This document shows, in pieces, positions 9,083 to 19,485 of a stretch of 53,606 nucleotides of DNA; position 1 is the first letter of the stretch, and every line of letters starts with the position of its first letter. The translations under genes were made by a program, and so were the position numbers. The notes beneath the pieces were generated by a model. The model made no database searches. It was given only the letters and a program-made list of their open reading frames with translations, and was not told the origin of the DNA. Origin of the DNA: Paenarthrobacter nitroguajacolicus JCM 14115 (GTDB lineage Bacteria > Actinomycetota > Actinomycetes > Actinomycetales > Micrococcaceae); contig BBFS01000021.1 of assembly GCA_001313365.1 (NCBI GenBank), positions 1-53,606 on the forward strand, written 5' to 3'.

Positions 9083-9579
9083 ATGGCAGGCGAATCCACA
9101 TTCGACGTCGTAAGCAAGGTAGACAAGCAAGAGGTCGCCAACGCGCTCAACCAGTCCCAGAAGGAAATCGCGCAGCGATACGACTTCAAGGCGTCGGCGC
9201 TGAGATTGACTTCAGTGGCGAAAAGATCCTCATGAAGGCCAATTCCGAGGACCGCGTCCTGGCTGTCCTGGACGTCTTCCAGTCCAAGCTCATCAAGCGC
9301 GGCATCTCACTGAAGTCCCTGGACCAGGGTGAGCCTTTCCCCCCCTCCGGCAAGGAATTCCGCCTGGAGTGCACCATCAAGGAAGGCATTGCCCAGGACA
9401 TCGCCAAGAAGATCAACAAGATCATCCGCGACGAAGCCCCCCCGAAGTCCGTCAAGTCCCAGATCCAGGGCGACGAACTCCGTGTCACCTCCAAGTCCCG
9501 TGACGACCTGCAGGAGACCATGAACATCCTCAAGAAATTCGAAGAGGCTGACCTGCAGTTCGTGAACTTCCGCAGCTAG
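9083..9579 (+). CDS. yajQ: YajQ-family nucleotide-binding protein
   Basis: About 162 residues. The ATG at 9083 follows AAGGAG and gives [20 protein letters not shown], the canonical YajQ N-terminus, then [14 protein letters not shown]. One G is missing near 9190 (AAG GGC reads AAGGC); after it comes [19 protein letters not shown] and the second ferredoxin-like half, ending [13 protein letters not shown]. Some members of the family bind cyclic di-GMP or nucleic acids (family knowledge); the role here is not established. Two longer C runs (9340, 9438) happen to keep frame. Confidence 0.95.
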
Positions 9580-9619
9580 CGCCCCCCCCAAAAAAGGAGC
9601 GCGGCGCCAGTAGCCGCTC

Positions 9620-9663
9620 AGCCGGGACGCACCCCCCCCATCAGGTCCGCGTCCCGGCTTTTT
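9620..9663 (+). terminator. Rho-independent terminator after yajQ
   Basis: AGCCGGGACGC (9620-9630) pairs with GCGTCCCGGCT (9649-9659), followed by TTTTT. The loop carries an expanded C run. Confidence 0.85.
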
Positions 9664-9754
9664 GCTGCCCCCGACTACATAGATTGTCGTAATGGGCGAG
9701 CTCATTAGCGCACGATTAGTTTGCGTAATAGGCAAGTCGCAGTATCCTTCTTCC

Positions 9755-9773
9755 TTAGGTGAGCCTAACTACG
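9755..9773 (+). promoter_or_regulatory. IdeR/DtxR-type iron box
   Basis: TTAGGTGAGCCTAACTA matches the core of the DtxR/IdeR consensus TTAGGTTAGSCTAACCTAA (about 14 of 19 positions). It lies 26 bases upstream of the efeU ATG. Known role of the family: Fe2+-loaded IdeR represses iron uptake genes. This predicts iron-repressed transcription of efeUOB. Confidence 0.8.
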
Positions 9774-9798
9774 GCTTCCCAAGTGAAAGAACTCCCCC

Positions 9799-10654
9799 AT
9801 GACCGCCAATTTCCTAATCGGCCTGCGCGAAGGCTTGAGGCCTCACTCATCGTGGTCCTTCTGATGGCTTACCTCATCAAAACCGGCAGGCGGCACCTGA
9901 TCCCCCCCGTGTATGGATTGGCATCGGCCTCGCAATCGCCATTTCGCTGGGCTTCGGTGCACTGCTGACCTTCGGCCCCCGCGGACTTGCGTTCGAGGCC
10001 CAGGAAGCAATCGGCGGCGGCTTGTCCATTGTGGCCGTCGCGCTGGTGACTTGGATGGTCTTCTGGATGGCCCGCACAGCCCGCAGCCTCGGCGGCGAAC
10101 TCCGCTCTCAGGTGGATAAAGCGGCCGACGGCGCCGCTTGGGGGGGCCTTGTTGTGGTGGCGGCACTCGCCGTGGGCCGCGAGGGCCTGGAAACGGCCCT
10201 CTTCATCTGGGCTGCCGCGCAAGCCACAGGTGAAACCACACTCCCCCTCCTCGGCGCACTTCTTGGCCTGGTCACGGCGGCCGGCCTCGGATACCTGCTC
10301 CACCGGGGGGGCGTGCTGAAGGTGAACCTGGGCCGCTTCTTCACGTGGACCGGTGTGGGCCTGATCATCATTGCCGGCGGCGTCCTTGCCTACGGAATCC
10401 ACGATCTCCAGGAAGCCGGCATCCTGCCCGGCCTGAACAACCTGGCCTTCGACGTCTCGGCAGCCATCCCGCCGTCGTCATGGTACGGAACTCTCTTGAA
10501 GGGCACGCTGAACTTCTCCCCTGCCACCACCTGGCTGGAAGCGGCAGCCTGGGTGCTCTACGTGGTCCCGGTGTTGTTCCTCTATCTCCGGGCCAACCGC
10601 TCCTCACCGCCCAAGGCTTCAATCAAGACCTCGGCACCCGCAGTAACCGCGTAG
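9799..10654 (+). CDS. efeU: EfeU, high-affinity iron permease (FTR1 family)
   Basis: Membrane iron channel of the EfeUOB system, about 284 residues. The ATG at 9799 gives MTANFLIGLREGLEASLIV; REGLE at residues 10-14 is the iron-binding motif, repeated as REGLETALFIW around residue 127. Seven membrane spans are expected and the hydrophobic pattern fits. Frame changes fall at C/G runs near 9903-9909 and 10141-10146; the G run near 10305 seems in frame. First gene of efeUOB, with efeO 59 bases downstream. The Dtx-like box upstream points to iron control. Confidence 0.95.
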
Positions 10655-10713
10655 CCCTAACGCCAGCGCGAACCCTCAAAACAGCGCCTACCCTCCAAAC
10701 AAAAGGACCCACC

Positions 10714-11889
10714 ATGCTCGGATCCCCCCAAACTTCGCAGGACCCTTGCCGTCATAGGTGCCGCGGCAGCCGTGCCCCTGGTACTCGCCGGCTGCACGGA
10801 CAACACAAAATCCACAGGAGCCTCAGAAGGCCCCCATTCAGGTCAGCAGCACCGCCAACGAATGCAAGGTGTCCACGGGCACCGCGCCGAGCGGCAACCT
10901 CACTTTCGCTGTGAAGAACGAAGGTACGGAGGTCACCGAGTTCTACCTTCTGGCCGAGGACGGCCTGCGCATCCTGGGCGAAGTGGAGAGCATCGGCCCC
11001 CGGCATCACCCGCAACCTGGTGGTCACTGCACCGGCCGGCAAGTACAACACCGCCTGCAAGCCGGGGGATGCAGGGCGAAGGCATCCGGGCCTCCTTTGA
11101 GGTCACCGAGTCCGGTAACAAGCCCAGCGTGGACGCAGACTTCCAGAAGCTCCTGGACAACGGATCCCAGCAGTACGCCGCCTACGTCAAAGACCAGACA
11201 GAGCAGCTCATCGTGGGCACCAAAACCTTCGCCGAGGCGTTTGCCGCCGGTGATGCCGCCAAGCCCGTGAGCTTTACGCCTCCACCCGCATGCACTGGGA
11301 GCGGATCGAACCCGTAGCTGAGTCTTTTGGTGATCTCGATCCCAAGTTGGACGCCCGCGAGGCAGACCTCGAGCCCGGACAGGAATGGACCGGCTGGCAC
11401 CGCGCCGAGAAGGACCTCTTCCCGCCGGCAGAGTACACGGCCATGACTCCGGCCGAGCGCAGCGCCATCTCCACGCAACTGGTAGCAGACACCGAAGACC
11501 TCGTCACCCGTACCCGCACCGTTGAACTTACCCCCGGACAAGCTCGGCAACGGCGCAAGGAACTCTTGGACGAGGTGGCCACCGGCAAGGTCACAGGCGA
11601 GGAGGAAATTTGGTCCCACACGGATCTTTGGGATTTCCAGGCCAACGTGGACGGTGCACGCATCGCTTTCGAGAACCTGAGGCCCGCGCTGGAGCAGAAG
11701 GACGCTGACCTGGCCAAGTCTTTGGACGAGAAGTTCACGGCCCTCCAGACGGAACTCAAAAAGCATGCCAAGGGTGACGGTTTCGTCTACTACAACGAGC
11801 TGAGCCAGGAGCAGGTCCAGCAGCTCGCCGCCTTGGTCGATTCGCTGGGTGAGCCCCTCTCCAAGCTCACCGCAGCCGTGGTGCTGTGA
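10714..11889 (+). CDS. efeO: EfeO, iron uptake lipoprotein (imelysin/M75-like)
   Basis: Extracytoplasmic iron-binding component, about 390 residues. The ATG at 10714 (after AAAGGA) leads to a lipoprotein signal ending VPLVLAGC, with the lipidated Cys at about 27. An N-terminal cupredoxin-like part follows (SGNLTFAVKNEGTEVTEFYL), then the M75 helical domain with STRMHWERIEPVAESFGDLD and GWHRAEKDLF, which holds the HxxE metal motif (~228). The tail LVDSLGEPLSKLTAAVVL is typical. Frame changes lie near 10726, 10830, 11000, 11068 and 11265. The stop overlaps the GTG of efeB. Confidence 0.95.
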
Positions 11890-13317
11890 GCGGCTGCCCA
11901 TTCGGGCACACCGGCGAGCCCGTCGGCAAGGAGCATGATCTGAGCCGGGAGGCGCTGCCGGTGAGGCAGCCGCCGTCGTGACCTCCCGGGAAGCGTCCGA
12001 CGGCGGTACCACACCTGCCGCTGAAAGCGGCCGTAAGGGCGTGTCACGCCGTGGCCTGCTTTCGCTCGCGGGAGTAGGCGGCGCAGGTGCGGTTGCAGGT
12101 CTGGCTGCCGGGTTCTTGGGACATGACGCACTGTCCGCCGCTGCTGCTTCCACCACTGACACCAGCGCCGGCGAGGCTGTTGTGCCGTTCTTCGGCGACC
12201 ACCAGGCAGGTATCACCACTCCAGCCCAAGACCGCCTGCACATGGCCGCTTTCGACGTCATCACCGAGGACCGCAAGGAACTCATCAAGCTGCTCAAGGA
12301 TTGGACTTCCGCGGCTGAGGCCATGACCACCGGCCTGCCCACCGGCGCTACGGGCGCGTCGATGGTCCTTACGATGCGCCGCCGGAAGACACCGGCGAGG
12401 CTCTGGACCTTGCCGCGGCAAAGCTGACCCTGACGTTCGGTTTCGGGGCGGGGCTGTTCGGGAAGGACGGCAATCCGCGGTTCGGACTGGACGGCCGGCG
12501 CCCGGAGCCTTGATCGATCTCCCGCATTTCCCCCCCGGGGACGATCTTCAGCCGGACGGACGGGTGGCGACATCGTCATCCAACCTGCGCGGACGATCCC
12601 CCCCAGGTCGCCGTTCATGCCATCCGCAACCTGGCCAGGATCGGCTTCGGCAAGGTGAGGGTTCGTTGGTCCCAGCTGGGCTTCGGACGCACATCCTCCA
12701 CTTCCCGGGCACAGGTGACTCCCCCCCGGAACCTGTTCGGCTTCAAGGACGGCACCAACAACCTCAAGGCGGAAGACAACGCGCTGCTTGAGGAGCATGT
12801 GTGGGTAGCTCCGGCTCCGCGGGGGGAAGAGTGGATGACCGGCGGCAGCTACCTCGTGGCGCGACGGATCCAAATGCACATCGAAATTTGGGATCGGACG
12901 TCGCTGCGTGAACAGGAAGGGCTGATTGGCCGGACCAAGGGCGCGGGCGCTCCACTCTCCGGCGGAGACGAATTCGCCAAACCCGATTTCGCGCTGGCTG
13001 GGCGCAACGGCGATCCGCTGATTCCCATCGATGCGCACGTCCGGCTGGCCCACCCTGATCAGAACGCCGGCGTCAGGATGCTGCGGCGCGGCTACAACTT
13101 CACCGACGGCTCGGACGGGCTGGGACACCTCGACGCCGGACTGTTCTTCATCGCGTTCGTCAAGGATCCCCGGACCCACTATGTCCCCATGCAATTGGCA
13201 TTGGCCAAGGGTGACACCTTTCCGTGGAGTACCTGAAGCACACGGGGTCGGGGCTGTTCGCGGTGCCGCCGGGGGTCCAGCCGGGCGGCTTCATCGGCGA
13301 GGGGGTTGTTCGCGTAG
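11886..13317 (+). CDS. efeB: EfeB, Dyp-type heme peroxidase, Tat-exported
   Basis: The GTG at 11886 (GTGA overlap with efeO) gives VSGCPFGHTGEPVGKEHDLS; a lost base near 11957 shifts frame. A twin-arginine signal SRRGLLSLAG (~12045) precedes a hydrophobic core. The mature part starts VVPFFGDHQAGITTPAQDRL. The Dyp signature GFKDGTNN (~12739) is the GxxDG motif with the distal Asp; DAHVRLAHP (~13036) carries the probable proximal heme His and MLRRGYNFTDG follows. The C-terminus reads GGFIGEGLFA once the G run at 13301 is shortened, ending at TAG 13315-13317. It oxidises Fe2+ or handles heme for EfeUO (family knowledge). At least six frame breaks. Confidence 0.93.
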
Positions 13318-13405
13318 AGGGGGTCGTCTGCTACGCCGTGGTGGACCCGCTGTCCCGTTGTTGGCCAACAACGGAAAAGCGGGCCAGCGACGTGCTTGGC
13401 GGGAT

Positions 13406-14279
13406 TCAGGAAAGCGGGCGCCCGGCCATCCGTTCCAGCCGGCTGATCCGTTCCTTCATGGGCGGGTGCGTGGAGAACATGCGCCGCATGCCGCCGCCAC
13501 GGAACGGGTTGGCGATCATGAGGTGTGAGGCATTGACCAGCCGCTGGTCCTGCGGGAGCGGCAACTGGGTGACACCGGATTCGATCTTGCGCAGGGCTGA
13601 GGCGAGCGCCAGTGGATCGCCGGTGAGCTCCGCACCGTCCTCATCGGCGTCGAACTCACGCGTACGGGAGATAGCCATCTGAATCAGTGACGCCGCGAAA
13701 GGCGCGAGCAGAGCCATCGCGATAGTAGCCAGCGGGTTGGCGTTGCGCCGGTCCCCCGCTGCCAAAGATCAGCAGCATCTGACCCACTGAAGTGATGACG
13801 CCGGCCACGGCAGCAGCAACCGATGAGGTGAGGATGTCGCGGTTGTACACGTGCATCAGCTCATGCCCCCAGTACTCCCCCTGAGTTCGCGGGCGTCGAG
13901 CAGGTGGAGTATCCCCTCGGTGCAGCACACGGCAGCGTTTTTGGGATTGCGTCCGGTGGCGAAGGCGTTGGGCGTCATGGTGGGCGAGAGGTAGATCCGC
14001 GGCATGGGTTTGTTGGCACGCACGGACAGCTCTCGAACAATCTGGTACAGCTGCGGTGCCTGTGCCTCGGTGACGGGGGTAGGCGGCCATGGAACGGATG
14101 GCGATCTTGTCGCTGTTCCAGTAACCATAAGCCGTGGTGGCCACACCGATCAGTGCCATGATCCAGATGGGCGTGGTGCTGCGCGTCCCGGCCGCGATGA
14201 TGGCGCCCAAACCCAACAACACCGCCCACAGCACACCGAACAGCGCCGCGGTCTTGAGTCCGTTGTTGTGTCTATGCAC
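13406..14279 (-). CDS. htpX: HtpX-like membrane zinc metalloprotease (M48)
   Basis: About 290 residues. The GTG at 14279 gives [20 protein letters not shown] with the first membrane spans. The zinc motif HELMH (HExxH) is encoded at 13851-13865, in [37 protein letters not shown] (~13960) is the conserved M48 strand before it, and [18 protein letters not shown] supplies the third zinc ligand (E). The tail [14 protein letters not shown] is typical. It degrades misfolded membrane proteins. Frame breaks are near 13757, 13868 and 14080. It converges on efeB. Confidence 0.92.
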
Positions 14280-14359
14280 GGTTGTTCTTGTCGCTTTCGT
14301 TGTCGCAAGGGTTCTGTACGGATTAACGCCGACGCCGCCCCTCGTGTTCCGTTGTCAGC

Positions 14360-15727
14360 CTACGTGGGCGCACGGGTGGCCTGCCGTGTGGCCGGCCATG
14401 TGGTGACTGGCAGCGTCAGGGCACGGGGGTGTTTGGCGTCGTACGCGACGAATCCGGGCTGCATGCGCGAAGCGAACCATGCAACAAGGATGCAGAGGAG
14501 CCCGCCCAGCAGCAACACTCCGCCTTCGCTCAGGAACTGGGTGACACCGCCAGCCAGCATGTCCCCTACCCGGGGTCCTCCGGCCACCACCACGATGAAC
14601 ACGCCCTGGAGTCGCCCCCCGCAAGTGGTCCGGTGTGGCTGCCTGCAGGATGGTGGTGCGGAAAACGGCGCTGACGGAGTCCGAGATTCCGGCAAGGGCG
14701 CAACAGAATGCTGCCGGGATCAGCCAAGGCGTGACACCGTCGCGGCCGGCATCCCCTGCCAGCAGCACCACCAATCCGAAGCCCGCAATGGACGCGCCCC
14801 CAACCAATCACGGACCACACCACGGCACTGCCCTGCTTGCGGACCCGCCCCAAGGGCCCGGAAAACAGGCCGGCCAGGAATGCGCCTACGGCCGTTGACG
14901 CGAGCAGCACTCCAACAGTGGTCTCGCCCCCCGCCGATCATGACCGCACCGATGGCCGGCATCAGTGCGCGGGGGGGCTGGGCGCAGATCATGGCGATGA
15001 GGTCGATGATGAAGGTCATGCGGACGTTGGGCCGCGTCCCGAGGAACCTAAAGCCTTCCACCACGGAGCGAAGCCCTGGCCGCACGGCATCCTTGGACGG
15101 CGGAAGGGGCGGGAGTTTGAAGAGCCCCCCCCACAGTGCGAAAGTGAAGCTGATGACGTCGATGGTATACGTCCAGCCGAAGCCGATGGTGGCCACGAGC
15201 ACGCCTGCCAGGAGTGGTCCAGCGGTCATGGACAAGCCGAACGTCAGCATGCTCAGGGCATTGGCCAGCGGGAAGGAGGTCCTTGCGGACCAGGAGCGGG
15301 ATAATGGCGCTCCTGGCGGGGGGGCCGTTGATGCCTTGGGCGCCACTTTGGATGGCCACCAGGCGTAAAGGAGCCAGATGTTGCCGACCTCCAGCCACGC
15401 CTGCAGGGCCAGTCCGGCAGTGGTTGCCCACAGAACAAGGGAAGCGATGAGGCTACTTTGCGGCGATCGTAGGCGTCCGAAACGGAACCCCCCCCGTAGA
15501 GCCCGGCGATCACCAACGGAACCAGCGCAAAGATTCCCAGGAGGCCCACATAGAAGCTCTCCTGCGTGAGCCGATAGACCTCCAGGCTGACAGCCACCAA
15601 GGTCAACTGGGTTCCGATGGCAGCTACTGAAGCCCCCCCCAGCCAGAGCCGCCGAAAAGCGGGACTCTCCTTCAGGGGGGAGTGATGTCTGCCAGTAGTT
15701 TCGCCACCGTCCTACCTTAACGAGCAT
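14360..15727 (-). CDS. MFS exporter, DHA3/EntS-like (MFS_3)
   Basis: About 450 residues with twelve hydrophobic segments. The ATG at 15727 follows GGGAGG. Recognisable parts are TQLTLVAVSLEVYRLTQESFYVG split around the G run near 15635, GIFALVPLVIAGLYGG followed by SDAYDRR (the MFS loop 2-3 motif), NALSMLTFGLSMTAGPLLAG and TPDHLRGRLQGVFIVVVAGG. The last is strongly typical of the enterobactin-exporter-like group. Substrate unknown; drug or siderophore export is likely. Breaks are near 14620, 14805, 14930, 14975, 15125, 15280, 15320, 15455, 15490 and 15640. Divergent from the HIT-like gene. Confidence 0.87.
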
Positions 15728-15730
15728 TAC

Positions 15731-15769
15731 AGCAACCTCCCGCAACTCTCCCTGGCTGCGGGAGGTGCT
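15731..15769. promoter_or_regulatory. Inverted repeat over the MFS ribosome-binding site
   Basis: AGCAACCTCCCGCA (15731-15744) and TGCGGGAGGTGCT (15757-15769) are complementary apart from one extra A. The left arm contains the Shine-Dalgarno sequence (GGGAGG on the minus strand) of the MFS gene that starts at 15727. In RNA the arms would sequester that site; as DNA it could be an operator in the divergent MFS/HIT-like promoter region. Confidence 0.45.
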
Positions 15770-15802
15770 TGGTAGGCTCACCCCGGGGGGGAGGGAGTTG
15801 AC

Positions 15803-16252
15803 ATGGGCTTGGAGCGACGTTTGCTGTACCGTTCGGGGGGGTTTTGGGAAATCGCCCGGCCGCGCCATCCGCTCACGGCCGGGCACATCTTGATCAGGCT
15901 GTCCGATCCGTCCACCGAATTCGCGCAGGCTTCAGCGTCCGATTGGCTCTTCTGCCACAACCTGGTACGCGCCGCACTCCATGACGTACTGGGGGGGGCA
16001 ACACGCTTCTCCGTGATGTTCGCCCACCGCTGGCACCCGCTCGGTTCCGCCATAGGCGAGCCCGTGGCCGAGTCCTCAACCCCCCCCACGTTCCACCTCT
16101 TCGGGCGTTGGGACGGAGAAGCCACGACGCCGGGCGCTCAGCTTTCCTTGCCGGCCCACCGTCGTGTCGGGGGGGAGCCTGAGCACACCTTGGAACTCAC
16201 CGACACGGCGCTCCGTGAGGCGCTGCGGCTGAGCCGACTGAGGCCTCCGTGA
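15803..16252 (+). CDS. HIT-like protein with degenerate histidine triad
   Basis: About 148 residues from the ATG at 15803 (MGLERRLLYRSGGFWEIARP). RHPLTAGHILIRLSDP resembles the substrate strand of HIT proteins (usually P-x-x-PGH-x-L-V), and FSVMFAHRWHPLGSAIGEPV then TFHLFGRWDG occupies the place of the nucleotide-binding strands and HxHxH triad, of which only one His remains. It is in one frame, although three G/C runs (15835, 15990, 16081) probably added bases in threes. If the assignment is right it has lost normal HIT hydrolase chemistry. GTGA overlap with the next gene. Confidence 0.5.
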   Translation: MGLERRLLYRSGGFWEIARPRHPLTAGHILIRLSDPSTEFAQASASDWLFCHNLVRAALHDVLGGATRFSVMFAHRWHPLGSAIGEPVAESSTPPTFHLFGRWDGEATTPGAQLSLPAHRRVGGEPEHTLELTDTALREALRLSRLRPP

Positions 16253-16616
16253 GTTCCGAACCCGGGGGGGCGGGCGCCGCCGTCGAGCGCTCTTCTGAAG
16301 TCGTGCCCGCTTCTGACGTTGGTCCACTGGTGCGGACCATGGAAACGGGGGGGCCCCGCCATACGGTGATCGAGCCTGTCCGGGCTGTGGCGAACGTTCG
16401 TGACATCCTGCCGGCGGAACTGCTGGCCATGGCGGGGGGGCCTTGGCCGCCCTTCCCCTCAGCGGAGGTCTCAGTGGTTTCAGTTGCCTGGCATTGGAAT
16501 CAGAGACAGCGGGCGCGCCTCTACGGGTGCATGCGCTGGGTCGATCCGCAGCTGAGGACGCGAATCCCATGGAGGATCTGTTCCGTTCACCAGAAGTTAG
16601 CCTTGCCTTATTGTGA
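16249..16616 (+). CDS. Hypothetical protein, frame-broken
   Basis: Starts at GTG 16249, overlapping the stop of the HIT-like gene (VSSEPG, then GAAVERSSEVVPASDV). MET-GPRHTVIEPVRAVANV and DILPAELLAMAG follow. After the G run at 16433-16440 the best continuation is ALPLSGGLSGFSCLALESET, ending in EDLFRSPEVSLALL and the TGA at 16614-16616; another frame runs on to 16650 with a less plausible composition. About 120 residues, no membrane span, no family recognised. Coupling to the HIT-like gene and closeness to fur suggest a three-gene unit. Confidence 0.45.
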
Positions 16617-16646
16617 ACTGATCAAAATAAGTGTTTCAATGAATGC

Positions 16647-17126
16647 ATGACAGATCACACAGCCGAGCAAGCAGAATGGGCCGCCGCCCTGCATGCCCAC
16701 GGCCGGCGTGTGACCAAACAGCGGCTGGCCGTGCTTGCCGCAGTCCAGCACCATCCGCATTCTCCGGCAGAAGGCATTCTTGCCGCTGCCCGCAAAGAGC
16801 TTCCTGAACTGACGGCGCAGTCCGTTTACGTAGTGCTCAGCGACCTCACGGACCTGCAGATGCTGCGCCGCTTCGAACCCCCCACACTCCCCCGGCGCTG
16901 TACGAAACCCGGGTGGGTGACAACCACCATCACGCCGTGTGTATCAGCTGCGGCAAGGTGGAGGACGTGGATTGCGCCGTGGGACACGCACCGTGCCTCA
17001 CCCCCCCGCACTGGATGAAAATTCCAAGCCCATGACCATCCAGATCGCAGACGTCCTTTACCAAGCATCTGCCAGGACTGCCAGTCCAAACAACAGCTTC
17101 CCGTAACTTCCGTAACTCAGAAATAA
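16647..17126 (+). CDS. Fur-family metalloregulator (FurA/CatR/PerR type)
   Basis: About 158 residues. The ATG at 16647 gives [20 protein letters not shown]. The winged helix has [21 protein letters not shown] and [19 protein letters not shown] (recognition helix). The metal region reads [19 protein letters not shown] with a second pair CQDCQSK, the two CxxC structural zinc sites. Breaks are near 16880, 17005 and 17075. It ends 16 bases before the katA ATG. By analogy with actinobacterial FurA-KatG and CatR-catalase pairs, it probably represses katA and itself and is relieved by peroxide. Confidence 0.9.
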
Positions 17127-17141
17127 AGAAAAAGGAGAACA

Positions 17142-18632
17142 ATGACTGCCATTTCAACAACCCAGTCAGGTGCCCCCCGTTACCTCCGACGCGCACTCGA
17201 AGTCCGTCGGCGCTGACGGTGCCATCATCCTCACCGACCACTACCTGGTGGAAAAGCTCGCTCAGTTCAACCGCGAGCGGGTCCCGGAGCGTGTAGTGCA
17301 CGCCAAGGGTGGCGGCGCATTCGGTACGTTCAAGACCACCTCGGACGTTTCGGCTTACACCAAGGCAGCCTTCCTGCAGCCGGGCGTTGAGACGGACATG
17401 CTGATCCGCTTCTCCTCCGTTGCAGGCGAGAACGGTTCTCCCGACACCTGGCGCGACCCCCCGCGGTTTCGCTGTGAAGTTCTACACCTCCGAGGGCAAC
17501 TACGACCTCGTTGGCAACAACACCCCCCCCGTCTTCTTCATCCGCGACGGCATCAAGTTCCCGGACTTCATCCACTCCCAGAAGCGCCTCCCGGGCAGCC
17601 ACCTGCGTGACGCTGACATGCAGTGGGACTTCTGGACACTCTCCCCCCCGAGTCCGCACACCAGGTCACCTGGCTCATGGGCGACCGCGGCCTCCCGGCT
17701 TCCTGGCGCGAAATGCAGGGCTACGGCTCGCACACCTACCAGTGGATCAACGCCGCCGGCGAGCGTTTCTGGGTCAAGTACCACTTCAAGTCCAACCAGG
17801 GCGTCAAGACCATCACGGGCGACCAGGCTGAACAGCTTGCCGGCTCGGATGCAGACTTCTACATCCGCGACCTCCAGGAGAACATTGCCGATGGCAACTT
17901 CCCCTCCTGGGAACTGCACGTCCAGGTCATGCCGTACGAGGACGCCAAGACGTACCGCTTCAACCCGTTCGACCTCACCAAGGTTTGGCCGCACTCCGAC
18001 TACCCGCTGATCCACGTGGGCACCATGGAGCTGAACAAGAACCCGGAGAACTACTTCGCGCAGATCGAGCAGGCCACCTTCGCGCCGTCGAACTTCGTAC
18101 CGGGCATTGCCGCTTCCCCCGGACAAGATGCTGCAGGCCCGCATCTTCTCCTACGCAGACGCACACCGCTACCGCGTGGGCACCAACCACGCACAGATCC
18201 CGGTGAACCAGCCCAAGAACCAGGTCAACAACTACAGCCAGGACGGACAGGGTCGCTTCCTGTTCAACTCCCCCCTCCACCCCGGTGTACGCACCCAACT
18301 CGGTGGGTGGCCCGGCTGCTGTTGAGCCCACTTCGCCTGCCGGTGGCTGGGAGAACGACGGCGAGCTCACCCTCTCCGCCCACACCCTGCACGCTGAGGA
18401 CGACGACTTCGGCCAGGCCGGTACCTTGTACCGCGAGGTCTATGATGACGCTGCCAAGGCCCGTCTCCTGGACACCATCACTGGTGCTGTTGGCGGCGTG
18501 AAGACCGCCGACATCAAGGAACGCGCCATCCAGTACTGGACCAACGTTGACTCCGAGCTCGGCGCCAAGCTCCGCGCCAACCTCGGTGCAGGCCAGACCG
18601 AGTCCGACGCCGAAGCAGCCAACAAGCTCTAA
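17142..18632 (+). CDS. katA: Monofunctional heme catalase
   Basis: Breaks down H2O2; about 495 residues, small-subunit clade. The ATG at 17142 follows AAAGGAG. The catalytic His is in [15 protein letters not shown] (~53), the distal Asn in [20 protein letters not shown] and the heme Tyr in [17 protein letters not shown] (~337). Breaks coincide with C runs at 17458, 17645, 18117 and 18271; the run at 17523-17530 appears to have gained three bases, adding a Pro without frame loss. Directly follows the Fur-type regulator. Confidence 0.97.
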
Positions 18633-18657
18633 GCGTCTCTGCTCTACTGCATTTCCA

Positions 18658-18712
18658 GGAACACCCCGTTGCGGATCTTCTCCGCGACGGGGGGGTGTTC
18701 CTTTTGTTTTCC
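18658..18712 (+). terminator. Rho-independent terminator of katA
   Basis: GGAACACCCCGT (18658-18669) pairs with the arm ending GGGGTGTTCC (18688-18702), followed by TTTTGTTTT. The right arm holds an expanded G run. Confidence 0.85.
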
Positions 18713-18767
18713 ACATAGCTCTTGTTGGCTATGGCTGGGCGGGTCATGCCGTCCCTAGGATCCTTCT

Positions 18768-19401
18768 ATGAGCACATTCGAAGGCATCCCTACTGCCGCA
18801 TTCCGTTTCTACGCCGAGCTTGAAGAGAACAACAACCGCGAGTGGTGGCTGGAGCATAAAACAACGTACGACGCGAGGTGAAGGGACCGCTGACAGCCCT
18901 CCTTTCGGAGCTGGAGCCAAAGTTCGGGCCGGCTAAGATCTTCCGGCCGAACAGGGACATCAGATTCTCGCAGGACAAATCACCGTACAAGACAGCGCAA
19001 GGCGCCTTCGCTGCCAGCCAGGAAGGCGTCGGTTCTATCTCCAGATCAGTGCCGACGGCCTGCTGATCGGCGGCGGCTACCATTCCCACACGCCTGCCCA
19101 ATTGGCACGTTTCCGGGCCGCAGTGGATGTTCCTGATAGCGGATCGGAGTTGCAGCGAATCGTAGACGCCGTGGCAGAGGCAGGCTTCGCGATTGAGGGC
19201 GAAAAACTCAAGACCGTTCCACGGGGTTTCGACAAAGACCATCCACGCGCAGAGCTGCTCAAGCACAAGTCCTTGTCCGCCAGCGTTGAGCTGAGCCAGC
19301 CGGACTGGTTGTCTACTCCCGCAGCCCGTGACGAGATTGCTGCCCATTGGGAAAAGCTGAGGCCGATGGTGGAATGGGTCGGTGAGCATGCTGCGCCGTA
19401 A
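18768..19401 (+). CDS. DUF2461 family protein
   Basis: About 210 residues from the ATG at 18768 (MSTFEGIPTAAFRFYAELEE). NNNREWWLEHKTTYD, then PLTALLSELEPKFGPAKIFR, NRDIRFSQDKSPYKTAQGA and ISADGLLIGGGYHSHTPAQL match the TIGR02453/DUF2461 family of unknown function. Single-base losses near 18878 and 19037 break the frame; neither is at a G/C run longer than four. Function not known; no operon partner. Confidence 0.85.
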
Positions 19402-19402
19402 C

Positions 19403-19441
19403 GCGGGAACGCCCGGAAACCGATGGTCTCCGGGCGTCCCG
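19403..19441. terminator. Bidirectional hairpin between convergent genes
   Basis: CGGGAACGCCCGGA (19403-19416) pairs with TCCGGGCGTCCCG (19429-19441). It stands between the DUF2461 stop and the amino acid permease stop, so it can serve both. No long T run is present on either side. Confidence 0.6.
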
Positions 19442-19485
19442 TACTTCAGTATCGCTCAGCTGTCCGACAAGCTGCTCACATTGGT

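Noticed and set aside
11182..13194. Long minus-strand open frame of 670 codons opposite efeO and efeB
   Set aside because: It is antisense to two recognisable genes; its translation has no known motifs and is rich in Arg/Pro/Ala as expected from the reverse of high-GC coding DNA.
14004..15368. Plus-strand open frame of 454 codons opposite the MFS exporter
   Set aside because: Antisense to membrane-protein coding sequence, with no hydrophobic segments or motifs and no ribosome-binding site.
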